From the NCBI GenBank assembly GCA_016210495.1, contig JACQUC010000200.1, positions 1 through 64,000 of the forward strand: 64,000 nt of DNA. The letters run 5' to 3'. The notes beneath the pieces were generated by a model. That model saw only the letters and a program-made list of their open reading frames with translations, did no database searches and had not been told where the DNA came from. Shown piece by piece: positions 8,856 through 17,109 of the stretch (its first letter is position 1; each line of letters begins with the position of its first letter). This DNA is from Chloroflexota bacterium (GTDB lineage: Bacteria > Chloroflexota > FW602-bin22 > JACPRP01). The translations under genes were made by a program, and so were the position numbers.

Positions 8856-8896
8856 GTTGCCAAGACAGGTAGGCCAGAGAACCTGGCAACGTTTTT
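8856..8896 (+). terminator. Terminator-like hairpin in the mtaB leader
   Basis: gttgcca (8856-8862) pairs with tggcaac (8884-8890), followed by gttttt (8891-8896). It lies between the putative promoter and the mtaB start, about 60 bases before the ATG, so it could attenuate transcription. No coding leader peptide was identified. Confidence 0.5.
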
Positions 8897-8954
8897 GCGG
8901 CACGGCGGGCTGTTGGACGTGCTCATTTGGCGTCAAACCACTCGGGGAGATCCC

Positions 8955-10298
8955 ATGAACCCATTCAAACCTAACCATCGCAAACCCTCGGTGGCGCTAA
9001 CGACCCTCGGCTGCAAGCTCAACCAGGCCGAAACCGACGACCTGGCCCGGGGGTTTGCCGACCTCGGCTTCGATCTGGTCGATTTTGATGCCCCTGCCGA
9101 CGCCTACGTTATCAACACCTGCACCGTGACGCACGTCGCCGATCGCAAATCCCGCCAATTCATTCGCCAGGCCAGAAATCACAACCGACAGGCCTGGGTG
9201 GTCGCCACGGGATGCTACGTCAACACCAGTTCCGAAGAGGTCGCCAGGACGTGTGGAGTGGATATGCTCGTGGCTAACAGCGATAAAGCAATGCTACCAC
9301 AGCACGTTGCCGACGCGCTCGGCGTAGGTCGCGAACTGCCCGGCGGGGCTCTTGAGCACCTTGATCCCTGGGGACGCACCCGAGCTCTGGTCAAAGTCCA
9401 GGATGGCTGCAATCAGTTCTGCTCCTACTGCATCGTGCCCACCGCTCGAGGTAGCGAGCGAAGTGTTGCACCAGGCGAAGTTCTTGATGAGGTCCGTCGG
9501 AAGATCGCCGCCGCTCACAAGGAGATCGTGCTGACCGGCGTTCACCTCGGCGCCTACGGGCGAGACCTCGCGTCTCCGCCAGGACAGAGCCTCTGTCGCC
9601 TGGTCGCTGCCATATTGAGCCAGACTGACGTTCCGAGACTGAGGCTATCCTCGCTGGAACCCCAGGACTTCGATCCCAATCTCCTGGCGGTATGGCGGGA
9701 CCGACGGCTTTGCCGCCACGTCCATCTGCCTCTGCAAAGCGGCTGCAACAGCGTGCTGAGGAGGATGCGCCGCCGCTACACAGTCGAGCACTTCCGTCAC
9801 GTCGTGCGGCAATTGCGGGACGCAGTGCGCGGCATCGCCGTCACGACCGACGTAATTGTCGGCTTTCCGGGCGAGACGGAAGCGGAATTCCAGGAGACAT
9901 ACCGACTCGTCAAGGACATGGGCTTCGCTGGAATCCACGTCTTCAAGTATTCCCCGCGCCGGGGGACACCCGCAGCCGCCTTGCCCGACCAAGTCCCGTA
10001 TGACGACAAGAAGGGAAGGAGCGATGCTCTCGCCAGACTAGCGAATGAGAGCGCACGTGCTTTTCGTGAGACGTTCGTCGGCCAGACCGTGGACGTCCTG
10101 TTCGAGACAAGCCTGGCCGACAACCGGGCCGCAGGAGAGGGCTCGATGACCTGGGAGGGGTTGACCGACAACTACCTCCGCGTGCTTGCCGAGAGTCAGG
10201 AGCCACTTGCCAACGAGTTGTTGCTCGTACACGTCGAGGAACATAGGGACGGGCAGCTCATCGGCAGATTGACTTCCCAGGCGAGAACGAGCATTTGA
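8955..10298 (+). CDS. mtaB: tRNA t6A37 methylthiotransferase MtaB
   Basis: A radical-SAM enzyme that converts N6-threonylcarbamoyladenosine-37 of tRNA to its 2-methylthio form. The 447-residue protein has the N-terminal UPF0004 domain with its three [4Fe-4S] cysteines (TLGCKLNQAE, INTCTVTHVAD, ATGCYVN). The radical-SAM motif is CNQFCSYCIVP (CxxxCxxC), followed by HLPLQSGCNSVLRRMRRRY, the DVIVGFPGETE strand and a C-terminal TRAM-like domain. The MtaB-type signatures (LGCKLNQ, GVHLGAYG, LSSLEP) separate it from MiaB and RimO. The ATG at 8955 has ggggag (8944-8949) at the correct distance; the frame is open further upstream but through non-conserved sequence. RimO, its paralogue for ribosomal protein S12, is at 38786. 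Confidence 0.93.
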   Translation: MNPFKPNHRKPSVALTTLGCKLNQAETDDLARGFADLGFDLVDFDAPADAYVINTCTVTHVADRKSRQFIRQARNHNRQAWVVATGCYVNTSSEEVARTCGVDMLVANSDKAMLPQHVADALGVGRELPGGALEHLDPWGRTRALVKVQDGCNQFCSYCIVPTARGSERSVAPGEVLDEVRRKIAAAHKEIVLTGVHLGAYGRDLASPPGQSLCRLVAAILSQTDVPRLRLSSLEPQDFDPNLLAVWRDRRLCRHVHLPLQSGCNSVLRRMRRRYTVEHFRHVVRQLRDAVRGIAVTTDVIVGFPGETEAEFQETYRLVKDMGFAGIHVFKYSPRRGTPAAALPDQVPYDDKKGRSDALARLANESARAFRETFVGQTVDVLFETSLADNRAAGEGSMTWEGLTDNYLRVLAESQEPLANELLLVHVEEHRDGQLIGRLTSQARTSI

Positions 10299-10359
10299 CT
10301 TGTCTGCTTGAGCTTGCTAAACTTCGCAGAGCGAACTAGTCGCAGGCAGGTGGTGACGA

Positions 10360-11757
10360 TTGGACAAGAAACGATCAGCTAAACATGGAGGAAGAGCGGC
10401 ACCTCTGACTCAGCCAGCCAAGCTGGTCGAGGTCGCCGCAGCTCTCGACCAACTGCTGGAAAGGGCGCGAAGCCTGCTGGCCGGCTCGGCGCTGGCCGAT
10501 GAACTCCTTGCGTCCCTATTCCAGGAGATCCGCACCTTGCCCGATGCCAAACCACGCCAAGCGGCAATTCAGGGGATCGTGGACGAGCTTGGCGAGCAGG
10601 CTTTGCCGCTGCTTGACATGATGGCGAAAGACGAAGACACATCTGTCGTGCTCCCGGCGATTCGTGCCCTGGGCTCGATCAAGTCAAAGCGGGCGGCCAC
10701 CGCTCTGCACGTGCTGGCGGAGAAGGCCAGGAACAAAGAGGCCCGCAAAGAAGCCAGACGATCCCTGTATCGGCTCCAGTCCTTGGGGATGGCCGTCGAG
10801 CCCTTGCGGCTCGTGCTGGAAGCCCAAATACAGATGCCCAAGCCGGAATACCGTGTGTTGGCTACCTACATTGGCAACATCGACGGTGGCGGGGGGCGCA
10901 GCGGCATCGCTGCCGTCGAGAAGCCTTACGGCGGCATCGCGGTGATCCAGGTTTACTTCGACGACGAAGAGGGCATCAAGCAAGCTAGAGTGGATGAGGT
11001 TGCCAGAAGGAATTGGCAGGGGCTGGTAGAGAAGATGCGCCTTCGTACGCTCCCATCGATTCTCGTCGAGCTTCCTGCCGAATACTTCCAATGTCTGATG
11101 TACGAAGCCGTGGAAATCACCGCAGGCGCCGGACGGACCGTGCCGCTTAGCATTCGCCCGTGGCAACGGATTCTCGTCGCGCCCCAGCCGATGGAGCGAC
11201 TAGCCATTTACGAAGAACTGAGCCTGCTGGACATCAAGTGGCATCCCGAATATCTCCAGAAGTCTCCCCGCATCCTTACCCTCCCCGAATTCCGGGGCTG
11301 GGTCATCAAAGAAGAGCTTGTCAGATCCTACGTGGCTGACATGCGCGACGTGAAGGAGGGGAAGATCAGCCTGCCCCCCTGGGTGGAGAAGGAAAAGCTG
11401 GAAGAGATACTTCAACGCGCCCTAGCCACGCTCTTCGACACAAGGACCAGACGGCTCTACAAGCGAAGGCTAGAGGAGAACGGCTACTTGCTCATTAAGA
11501 CGGGCCAGACGCTGGAAGCCAAGCGCGCGCTGGCTGCCGCACAGGCTTTCGACGAACTTAGCGAGGTTCCGCTGCCGCAGAATCCCTTCGCCAGGGCCCT
11601 GGTTCTCAATAGCATCTACGTAGCCTCGCTGATAGAGGAAGAACGAACGGGAGAAGCGGCGGCAAGTCGGGCAGGGCTCGTGGGTACCAGGCCGCGCCTC
11701 CAGGACCATCTTGCCAGGAGCCTTGACGAACTCGAAGGCACGAAGAATGAGGCGTAA
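10360..11757 (+). CDS. HEAT-repeat-like protein of unknown function
   Basis: A 465-residue soluble protein, TTG start at 10360 (aggtgg just upstream). Residues ~20-150 look like armadillo/HEAT helices (LLDMMAKDEDTSVVLPAIRALGSIKSKRAATALHVLAEKA). The middle part (~165-290) is a mixed alpha/beta region not recognised (RVLATYIGNIDGGGGRSGIAAVEKPYGGIAVIQVYFDDEEGIKQAR), and the last ~100 residues are helical (RTRRLYKRRLEENGYLLIKTGQTLEAKRALAAAQAFDEL). No signal peptide or catalytic motif is seen. It overlaps the start of the next gene by 11 bases, so the two are probably translated together. Possibly a scaffold or regulatory protein; function not assigned. Confidence 0.72.
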   Translation: MDKKRSAKHGGRAAPLTQPAKLVEVAAALDQLLERARSLLAGSALADELLASLFQEIRTLPDAKPRQAAIQGIVDELGEQALPLLDMMAKDEDTSVVLPAIRALGSIKSKRAATALHVLAEKARNKEARKEARRSLYRLQSLGMAVEPLRLVLEAQIQMPKPEYRVLATYIGNIDGGGGRSGIAAVEKPYGGIAVIQVYFDDEEGIKQARVDEVARRNWQGLVEKMRLRTLPSILVELPAEYFQCLMYEAVEITAGAGRTVPLSIRPWQRILVAPQPMERLAIYEELSLLDIKWHPEYLQKSPRILTLPEFRGWVIKEELVRSYVADMRDVKEGKISLPPWVEKEKLEEILQRALATLFDTRTRRLYKRRLEENGYLLIKTGQTLEAKRALAAAQAFDELSEVPLPQNPFARALVLNSIYVASLIEEERTGEAAASRAGLVGTRPRLQDHLARSLDELEGTKNEA

Positions 11758-12952
11758 TCCCGAACGGTTCGCTTGGACGGTCATGGGTTTGTCATTCGTA
11801 GTCTTCTGCCTTGTCGTCATCAGCGTGCCATTGGCGATAAGCTCCTATCTGACCGATGCCATGGATCCTCAGGAAGTCAGCCTCGACATTCTGAAAGGCA
11901 CAGTGCTGCTGCAAGAGCGCGGCGCCAAGTTCGAGGTAAATGCCGCCGGACAGTCCGGCGGAGACAGCAAGAGCATCCGCATTTCAGAGGGAGACAGCTT
12001 CCGCACCGTCGAGGGCTCTCAGGCTGTCTTGTGGCTGTTCGACGGAAGCAACGTGCTTCTGTGGCCAGACACTGCCATCACTGTCGAGCAATTGCGCCTG
12101 ACGAAGTATAATAGCAACCGCGCCGCCATCCACCTCCGGCAGCAAACCGGCCACGCGCGTCTGGAAGTCGCCCCGCCAGGCACGAAGTCGCGCCATCTAG
12201 AGGTCGTGACCCCCGAAGCGGCAATCGTCCTGCGTGAGGGTAGCTTCTCTATCGGTCGCGGCAAGGACATGACCGAAATGGTGACCCGTCAGGGTTCCTC
12301 TACCGTGACGGGCGCAAATCGCTCGGTCGAGTTATTGCAACATGAGAGAACAGAAGTTCGCTTTGGATCGAAGCCTCTGGACCCCCTGCCGGCTACGCGC
12401 AATCTGATTCGAAACGGCGATTTCAACGACCGACTGGACGTCTGGCAACTCGCGGACCGTTCTGAGCCAGTCGACGAGCCCATCCCGGCTGCCGCCACGC
12501 TCGAGACCCAGGACGGCCGCACCGTCCTGGGATTCCGCCGAGAAGGCGCCAAGAAGCACTGGGAGAAATACATTTTTCAGCCCATCGAAAAGGATATCAC
12601 CGACTTCAACTCGGTGAAGCTTAGCTTCGAGTTGAAACTGGCGAATCAGTCGCTTTCCGGGGGTGGCGTGTTGGGCTCGGAGTATCCCCTGCTCATTCGC
12701 CTGAAGTACCGGGACGTATATAATAGCGAGGTCACATTCGTCCGAGGTTTCTACTACCAGAACGAGGACAGGAACCCTACGCTGTACGGCCAGGAGATGG
12801 CCCGAAATGAGTGGCAATCGGTAGAAATCGACCTCTTCGACCCGGAGGGGAGACTGACGCCGAGGCCGGCCTTCCTTCTCTGGCTGGAAGTTGCCGCATC
12901 CGGGCACAGTTACGAGAGCTATGTGACCAACATACGCCTGATCGCGGAGTAA
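11747..12952 (+). CDS. Membrane-anchored FecR-domain protein
   Basis: A 401-residue protein. Residues ~8-32 are one membrane helix (WTVMGLSFVVFCLVVISVPLAISSYL), placing the rest outside. Residues ~40-190 match a FecR-like domain (VSLDILKGTVLLQERGAKFEV..., EGDSFRTVEGSQAVLWLFDGSNVLLWPDTAITVEQLR, EVVTPEAAIVLREGSFSIG). The C-terminal half (RNLIRNGDFNDRLDVWQ...) looks like a carbohydrate-binding jelly-roll module. The ATG at 11747 overlaps the stop of the HEAT-like gene (ATGAGGCGTAA). Unlike classical FecR there is no sigma factor or TonB receptor next to it, so it is more likely a wall-associated structural or sensing protein. It converges on relA with a 7-base gap. Confidence 0.75.
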   Translation: MRRNPERFAWTVMGLSFVVFCLVVISVPLAISSYLTDAMDPQEVSLDILKGTVLLQERGAKFEVNAAGQSGGDSKSIRISEGDSFRTVEGSQAVLWLFDGSNVLLWPDTAITVEQLRLTKYNSNRAAIHLRQQTGHARLEVAPPGTKSRHLEVVTPEAAIVLREGSFSIGRGKDMTEMVTRQGSSTVTGANRSVELLQHERTEVRFGSKPLDPLPATRNLIRNGDFNDRLDVWQLADRSEPVDEPIPAAATLETQDGRTVLGFRREGAKKHWEKYIFQPIEKDITDFNSVKLSFELKLANQSLSGGGVLGSEYPLLIRLKYRDVYNSEVTFVRGFYYQNEDRNPTLYGQEMARNEWQSVEIDLFDPEGRLTPRPAFLLWLEVAASGHSYESYVTNIRLIAE

Positions 12953-12959
12953 CTTTCGC

Positions 12960-15194
12960 CTATCCGATGTCTCGGCTGACACTCGACACATCGCGTATCG
13001 ACTCCAGCTTCGACAGAATCCGACTCAGCTTGTCGATGCTGCTGATTTCGAGAGTAGCCGTAATGGTGGCCGTGCGGTCCGGATTGGTGACGGCGCTGAC
13101 CGACGACATGTTGATCTTGTCCTCGGCTACGACGGAGGCCACGTCTCTTAGTAGGCCGTCCCTGTCCCAGGCTTCGATGCGCAGCCTCACGGGAAACACC
13201 TGGTGCTCGACGCGGCCCCACTCAACGCTTACCAAACGCTCTCTCTCCTGCTCGGCAAGGATATTGTGGCAGTCCTTGCGGTGGACGGTGATGCCCTTGC
13301 CCCGCGTGATGTAGCCCACGATTTCGTCACCCGGCAACGGGTTGCAACAGCGCGCCAGTCGGGTGAGCAGGTCTCCCACCCCCATCACCTTCATGCCACG
13401 CGTGGTTTCGGCGGGCTCGCGCTCCACAACAGGGAAAGAAACCTCGCTCTCGCGGGTCTGCTCCGTCGCGAGCTTGGCCGCTATCTGCTGCGGACTGATA
13501 TCCCCATAGCCAATCGCCGCCAGAAAATCGTCCAGACGCTCGAACTTGAACGCCTCGGCGACCGACTCCAGTTTCTCCTGGACCAGCCCCATTCGAGAGA
13601 GCTCTTTCTCCAGCAGCTCACGCCCGCGGCTAACGTTCTCATCCCGCCGCTGCCTTCGGAGCCACTGGCGAATCTTCTCCCTGGCGTGAGCTGTCTTAAT
13701 ATAGCCAAGATTGGGATTGAGCCAGTCCCGACTTGGCCCCTTTGGCCCCTTGGTCGTGAGGATCTCGACGATCTGCCCGGTCTGAAGCTGATAGTCAAGC
13801 GGGACCAGACGACCGTTCACCTTTCCGCCGACACAGCGGTGGCCAACGTCGGTGTGAATACGGTAGGCAAAATCCAGCGGCGTGGCGCCCGCCGGCAAAT
13901 CTTTGATCTCTCCTTTGGGGGTGAAAACATACACCTGATCGCGGAAGATATCGGTCTTTAGGTTCTCGACGAACTCTTCAGCGCCGCCCGCCACATCCTT
14001 TTGCCAATCCAGCAACTGACGCAACCAGGCTATCTTCTGCTCGAACCTTGAGTCGCGTTTCCCGCCTTCCTTGTATCTCCAGTGCGCCGCGACACCGTAC
14101 TCGGCGAGCCGGTGCATCTCGTGCGTGCGAATCTGTATCTCCAGCGGCTTGCCTTCGGGCCCCACGACCGTGGTGTGCAGAGACTGGTACAAGCTTTCTT
14201 TCGGCATCGCTATGTAGTCATCAAACTGGCCGGGGATTGGATGCCATAAGGAATGGATGACCCCCAGAGCGCTGTAGCAATCGGGAATCTCATCCACAAG
14301 CACGCGTACGGCCAGCAAATCGTAGATCTGGCCGAAGTCGACGCCCCGACTCTGCATCTTGCGGTAGATGCTGTGGATGTGCTTAGGCCTCCCGCTAACG
14401 TCGGCGACGATGCTCACGCGCTGCAGCTCCTCCTCGATCAGCTTGATGACCCCAGAGATGTACCTCTCTCGCGCGTCCCTTCGACCAGCCAGCAAGCCCG
14501 CGATCTCCTTGTACTTGTGCGGCTCGAGATGGCGGAAAGACAGGTCTTCAAGCTGCCATTTCATTTGCCAGATTCCCAAACGGCTGGCCAGCGGTGCGTA
14601 GATCTCCAGCGTCTCCTGTGCGATTTGACGTCGCTTCACCGGTGTAAGATACACGAGAGTGCTCATGTTGTGCAGTCGATCCGCCAGCTTGATCAGCACC
14701 ACGCGAATGTCCTCGGCCATGGCCAGGAACATCTTGCGGACGTTTTCCGCCCAGGCGTTCAGCTCGTCCTCGCTCTGCTTGCTGATCCTGCGCTTGCTCT
14801 CCTCGATGACCTCCCAGTTGATCCGGCTTAGCTTAGTCACCCCATCGACTAGCTTGGCAATCTCCGGCCCAAACGCCTTCTCGATCTTATCCAGCGACAC
14901 TCCGGTATCTTCGGGCACGTCGTGCAGCAGGGCCGCGGCCACCGCAGCAGCGTCCAGGTGCAGATCTGCCAGAATCCGGGCCGTCGCCAAGGGATGGGTG
15001 ACATAAGGATCACCAGAACGTCGAACCTGAGATCCGTGCGCCTCCTTAGCAAACTCGTAAGCGCGCCAGACCATTGCCAGATCCGACGGGCTAAGGTAGG
15101 TCTGTAGTTTCTCACTAAGAACTTCAGCCATCATCTGGACGTCGTACACCGCAAGAACATCCGCATCCACCACCCTTTCGGACTTCTTCGGCAC
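12960..15194 (-). CDS. relA: Bifunctional (p)ppGpp synthetase/hydrolase RelA/SpoT
   Basis: Makes and degrades the stringent-response alarmone (p)ppGpp. A 744-residue long-type Rsh protein. The N-terminal HD hydrolase domain shows HGSQVRRSGDPYVTHPLATARILADL and LLHDVPEDT, with the metal-binding HD pair intact, so hydrolase activity is expected. The synthetase domain follows (HIHSIYRKMQSRGVDFGQIYDLLAVRV, GQFDDYIAMPKESLYQSLHTTV), then TGS (VFTPKGEIKDLPAGATPLDFAYRIH), a helical region with a Cys pair (RLARCCNPLPGDEIVGYITRGKGITVH) and a C-terminal ACT domain. The GTG at 15194 is chosen because aggga/gggag (15201-15206) precedes it; the frame is open to 15290 but through a leader hairpin. Promoter and terminator-like leader are described separately. 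Confidence 0.95.
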   Translation of the reverse strand: MPKKSERVVDADVLAVYDVQMMAEVLSEKLQTYLSPSDLAMVWRAYEFAKEAHGSQVRRSGDPYVTHPLATARILADLHLDAAAVAAALLHDVPEDTGVSLDKIEKAFGPEIAKLVDGVTKLSRINWEVIEESKRRISKQSEDELNAWAENVRKMFLAMAEDIRVVLIKLADRLHNMSTLVYLTPVKRRQIAQETLEIYAPLASRLGIWQMKWQLEDLSFRHLEPHKYKEIAGLLAGRRDARERYISGVIKLIEEELQRVSIVADVSGRPKHIHSIYRKMQSRGVDFGQIYDLLAVRVLVDEIPDCYSALGVIHSLWHPIPGQFDDYIAMPKESLYQSLHTTVVGPEGKPLEIQIRTHEMHRLAEYGVAAHWRYKEGGKRDSRFEQKIAWLRQLLDWQKDVAGGAEEFVENLKTDIFRDQVYVFTPKGEIKDLPAGATPLDFAYRIHTDVGHRCVGGKVNGRLVPLDYQLQTGQIVEILTTKGPKGPSRDWLNPNLGYIKTAHAREKIRQWLRRQRRDENVSRGRELLEKELSRMGLVQEKLESVAEAFKFERLDDFLAAIGYGDISPQQIAAKLATEQTRESEVSFPVVEREPAETTRGMKVMGVGDLLTRLARCCNPLPGDEIVGYITRGKGITVHRKDCHNILAEQERERLVSVEWGRVEHQVFPVRLRIEAWDRDGLLRDVASVVAEDKINMSSVSAVTNPDRTATITATLEISSIDKLSRILSKLESIRDVSSVSRDIG

Positions 15195-15224
15195 GACCAA
15201 CTCCCTATCTGTCGACCAAACAAT

Positions 15225-15304
15225 CAAAAAACCGTACGGTGAAGCACGCGAAGCGCGCTCCAAAGCCCCAGTGCTTCCGCTCCGCATCACCCTTCGTACG
15301 GTTT
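15225..15304 (-). terminator. Terminator-like structured leader upstream of relA
   Basis: In plus coordinates aaaccgtacg (15228-15237) pairs perfectly with cgtacggttt (15295-15304). Inside it gaagcac (15241-15247) pairs with gtgcttc (15271-15277), enclosing a cgcg/cgcg mini-hairpin. Read on the minus strand the outer stem is followed at once by six U (15225-15230). It lies directly after the predicted start of transcription and before the relA ribosome-binding site, so it could act as a transcription attenuator. Confidence 0.6.
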
Positions 15305-15313
15305 ACACTATGG

Positions 15314-15342
15314 AGTATACCCTAAGCAGGCTTTTTGCGCAA
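15314..15342 (-). promoter_or_regulatory. Sigma-70 promoter for relA
   Basis: Read on the minus strand: -35 TTGCGC (15337-15342) and -10 TATACT (15314-15319) with a 17-base spacer. Transcription would begin near 15307, at the foot of the leader hairpin. Confidence 0.6.
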
Positions 15343-15350
15343 TGAGATTG

Positions 15351-16115
15351 CTACTCGCCCATGTCTCCCATCTCGTGCAGCGTGATAGCGGCAGTCACAA
15401 TCGCCGCCGTCTCCGCTCGCAGAGTGCGAGCGCCCAAGCTCACTGGCACGATACCGTAAGCTCGCGCCCGCTGAACTTCGGCCACAGAAAAGCCACCTTC
15501 GGGGCCGATGAAGATATTTATCGAGAAAGGTTTCCCCGGAACTCCATTATCGCCCGATGTACGCCGCAGAAACGAGCGCATCCCCAGCATCTCCTCCCCC
15601 TCCCACGCCAGAAGCGACACGACACGGGATTCCTCGCACGCCTGCTGGAAAAGCTGCGCCGACCGAAGCGTGGGCATCTTTCCCCGCCCAGACTGCTCGG
15701 CAGCCTCAGCTATGATCCTCTGCCATCGCTGTATTCGTGACGCGCTCGCCTCGTCGATATTGCCCACCAGTGAGCGCTCGCAGATCGTCGGCACGAAGGC
15801 CACAACGCCCAGCTCTGTGCACTTCTGTAGCACTAGTTCGAACCTGCTACCCCGCAGCAAGCCCTGGTACAGCGTGATCTTGGTGCGCGGCTCGGTCGTC
15901 ACCAGCGACTTGCCTCGCACGCGTCCCGTTACCAGCGTGGAGTCCGCGGAGGTGATCTCGACCTCGTACTGCCAGCCCGAGTTATCCAGCACCACGACTG
16001 TATCGCCCAGGCCCAGACGCAGCACGTTGTGAATTTGGTGCGCTTGGGGACCCACCAGCGACACGGTGCTCCGGCCTATCGACTGTGGCGAAACAAAGAA
16101 CCTATGCACGCCCAT
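15351..16115 (-). CDS. rsmE: 16S rRNA m3U1498 methyltransferase RsmE
   Basis: A SPOUT methyltransferase that methylates N3 of U1498 in 16S rRNA using SAM. 254 residues. The PUA-like N-terminal part is MGVHRFFVSPQSIG...HQIHNVLRLGLGDTVVVLD. The knot domain has GLLRGSRFELVLQKCTELGVVAFVPT, the rRNA-binding RWQRIIAEAAEQSGR and the SAM-binding IFIGPEGGFSVAEV and SLGARTLRAETAAIVTAA. The ATG at 16115 gives the usual MGVHRFF start; the frame runs further to a TTG. It overlaps the end of prmA by 14 bases, as in many bacteria where prmA and rsmE form an operon. Confidence 0.94.
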   Translation of the reverse strand: MGVHRFFVSPQSIGRSTVSLVGPQAHQIHNVLRLGLGDTVVVLDNSGWQYEVEITSADSTLVTGRVRGKSLVTTEPRTKITLYQGLLRGSRFELVLQKCTELGVVAFVPTICERSLVGNIDEASASRIQRWQRIIAEAAEQSGRGKMPTLRSAQLFQQACEESRVVSLLAWEGEEMLGMRSFLRRTSGDNGVPGKPFSINIFIGPEGGFSVAEVQRARAYGIVPVSLGARTLRAETAAIVTAAITLHEMGDMGE

Positions 16116-17034
16116 CAGCAGCTTTCTGGCCGACAACTGCGAACCAGTCCCCCATTTTGCGCCGGGATAGGCCCCCGATACCAGCCGCGCAAATCGATTC
16201 CTCGACCCATCCCACGTGTTCCTCGATAATACCGCTCACTAGCAGGACACCAGAAGGACGCACTGCTGCCACCAGGTGATCGGCAAGCTCCACGATCACT
16301 CTCGAGATAATGTTTGCAACCACCAGGTGGAATCCGCCTCTCCACGAACCATCGTTCTCCCCTGTCCATGGCAGGGTCCCCAACTGGACTCGTACGATCT
16401 TCTCCACCCTATTGGCCTCGACGTTGCGTCGGGCAACCTCAACGGCGACACTGTCCACGTCCAGAGCGAGCACCGCCTCGGCGCCCGCCTTAGCTGCCGC
16501 GATGGCCAGAATGCCAGACCCAGTGCCAATGTCGAGGACTCGCTCTGAGCCCCTCAGGACGTTTTCTAGCTCGATGAGGCACATCTGCGTGGTAGGATGA
16601 AGTCCGCTGCCAAAGGCTGATCCGGGATCGAGCTCTATCACAAGATCGTCGGCTTGCGCCGCATATTCCTGCCAGGACGGCTTTATGACGATTCGCCGCC
16701 CCACCCGATGCACGTGGAAATGGCGCTTCCAGGAGTTCTGCCACTCATCCTCTCTGAGGACCTTCGAGCTGAGCTCAGATACTGGCCTGAGGAGACCAAG
16801 GTGCCAGAGATCTCGCTCGATCTGCGCCTGCTTATGGTGGGCGGTATCGTCCAGCGGCAGATAGCCTTTGACCACCACGGGTTTATCCAGGTTTATGCGA
16901 TAGCCAGTGCCATCAGAAAACGGGGTGATGTCTTCCTCGACCACCACCCCGCCGTGCACGTATCGCCCTAGAACCTCGCTCGTGGCCTCGACGCACTCCG
17001 CGTCGACCCGCACCGTAAGCTCCAGCCAGTCCAT
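16102..17034 (-). CDS. prmA: Ribosomal protein L11 methyltransferase PrmA
   Basis: Trimethylates ribosomal protein L11 at several lysines. 310 residues. The substrate-recognition N-terminal domain (MDWLELTVRVDAECVEATSEVLGRY) is followed by a linker and the SAM-dependent fold: FGSGLHPTTQMCLIELE, VLDIGTGSGILAIAAAKAGAEAVLALDVDSVAVEVARRN and the catalytic-site strand LVVANIISRVIVELADHL. The ATG at 17034 gives the usual MDWLEL start; an upstream in-frame TTG at 17046 lacks support. It precedes rsmE with a 14-base overlap and follows dnaJ after two hairpins. Confidence 0.94.
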   Translation of the reverse strand: MDWLELTVRVDAECVEATSEVLGRYVHGGVVVEEDITPFSDGTGYRINLDKPVVVKGYLPLDDTAHHKQAQIERDLWHLGLLRPVSELSSKVLREDEWQNSWKRHFHVHRVGRRIVIKPSWQEYAAQADDLVIELDPGSAFGSGLHPTTQMCLIELENVLRGSERVLDIGTGSGILAIAAAKAGAEAVLALDVDSVAVEVARRNVEANRVEKIVRVQLGTLPWTGENDGSWRGGFHLVVANIISRVIVELADHLVAAVRPSGVLLVSGIIEEHVGWVEESICAAGIGGLSRRKMGDWFAVVGQKAADGRA

Positions 17035-17055
17035 AATTCGTCTCAATTGTGGCAG

Positions 17056-17107
17056 GTTTGAAGCCTGACTGTACGGGCAGGCTTCAAACGGGCGGGTTGC
17101 AACCCGC
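17056..17107. repeat. Two adjacent perfect hairpins between dnaJ and prmA
   Basis: gtttgaagcctg (17056-17067) pairs with caggcttcaaac (17078-17089), twelve base pairs. Next to it is the 16-base self-complementary gcgggttgcaacccgc (17092-17107). Neither is followed by a long U-tract. They resemble dispersed intergenic palindromes more than a classical terminator but could stop or process the dnaJ transcript. Confidence 0.65.
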
Positions 17108-17109
17108 TC

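Noticed and set aside
13203..13961. A 252-codon plus-strand frame in the relA region.
   Set aside because: It lies opposite the well-conserved TGS and ACT regions of relA and has no family-like features.
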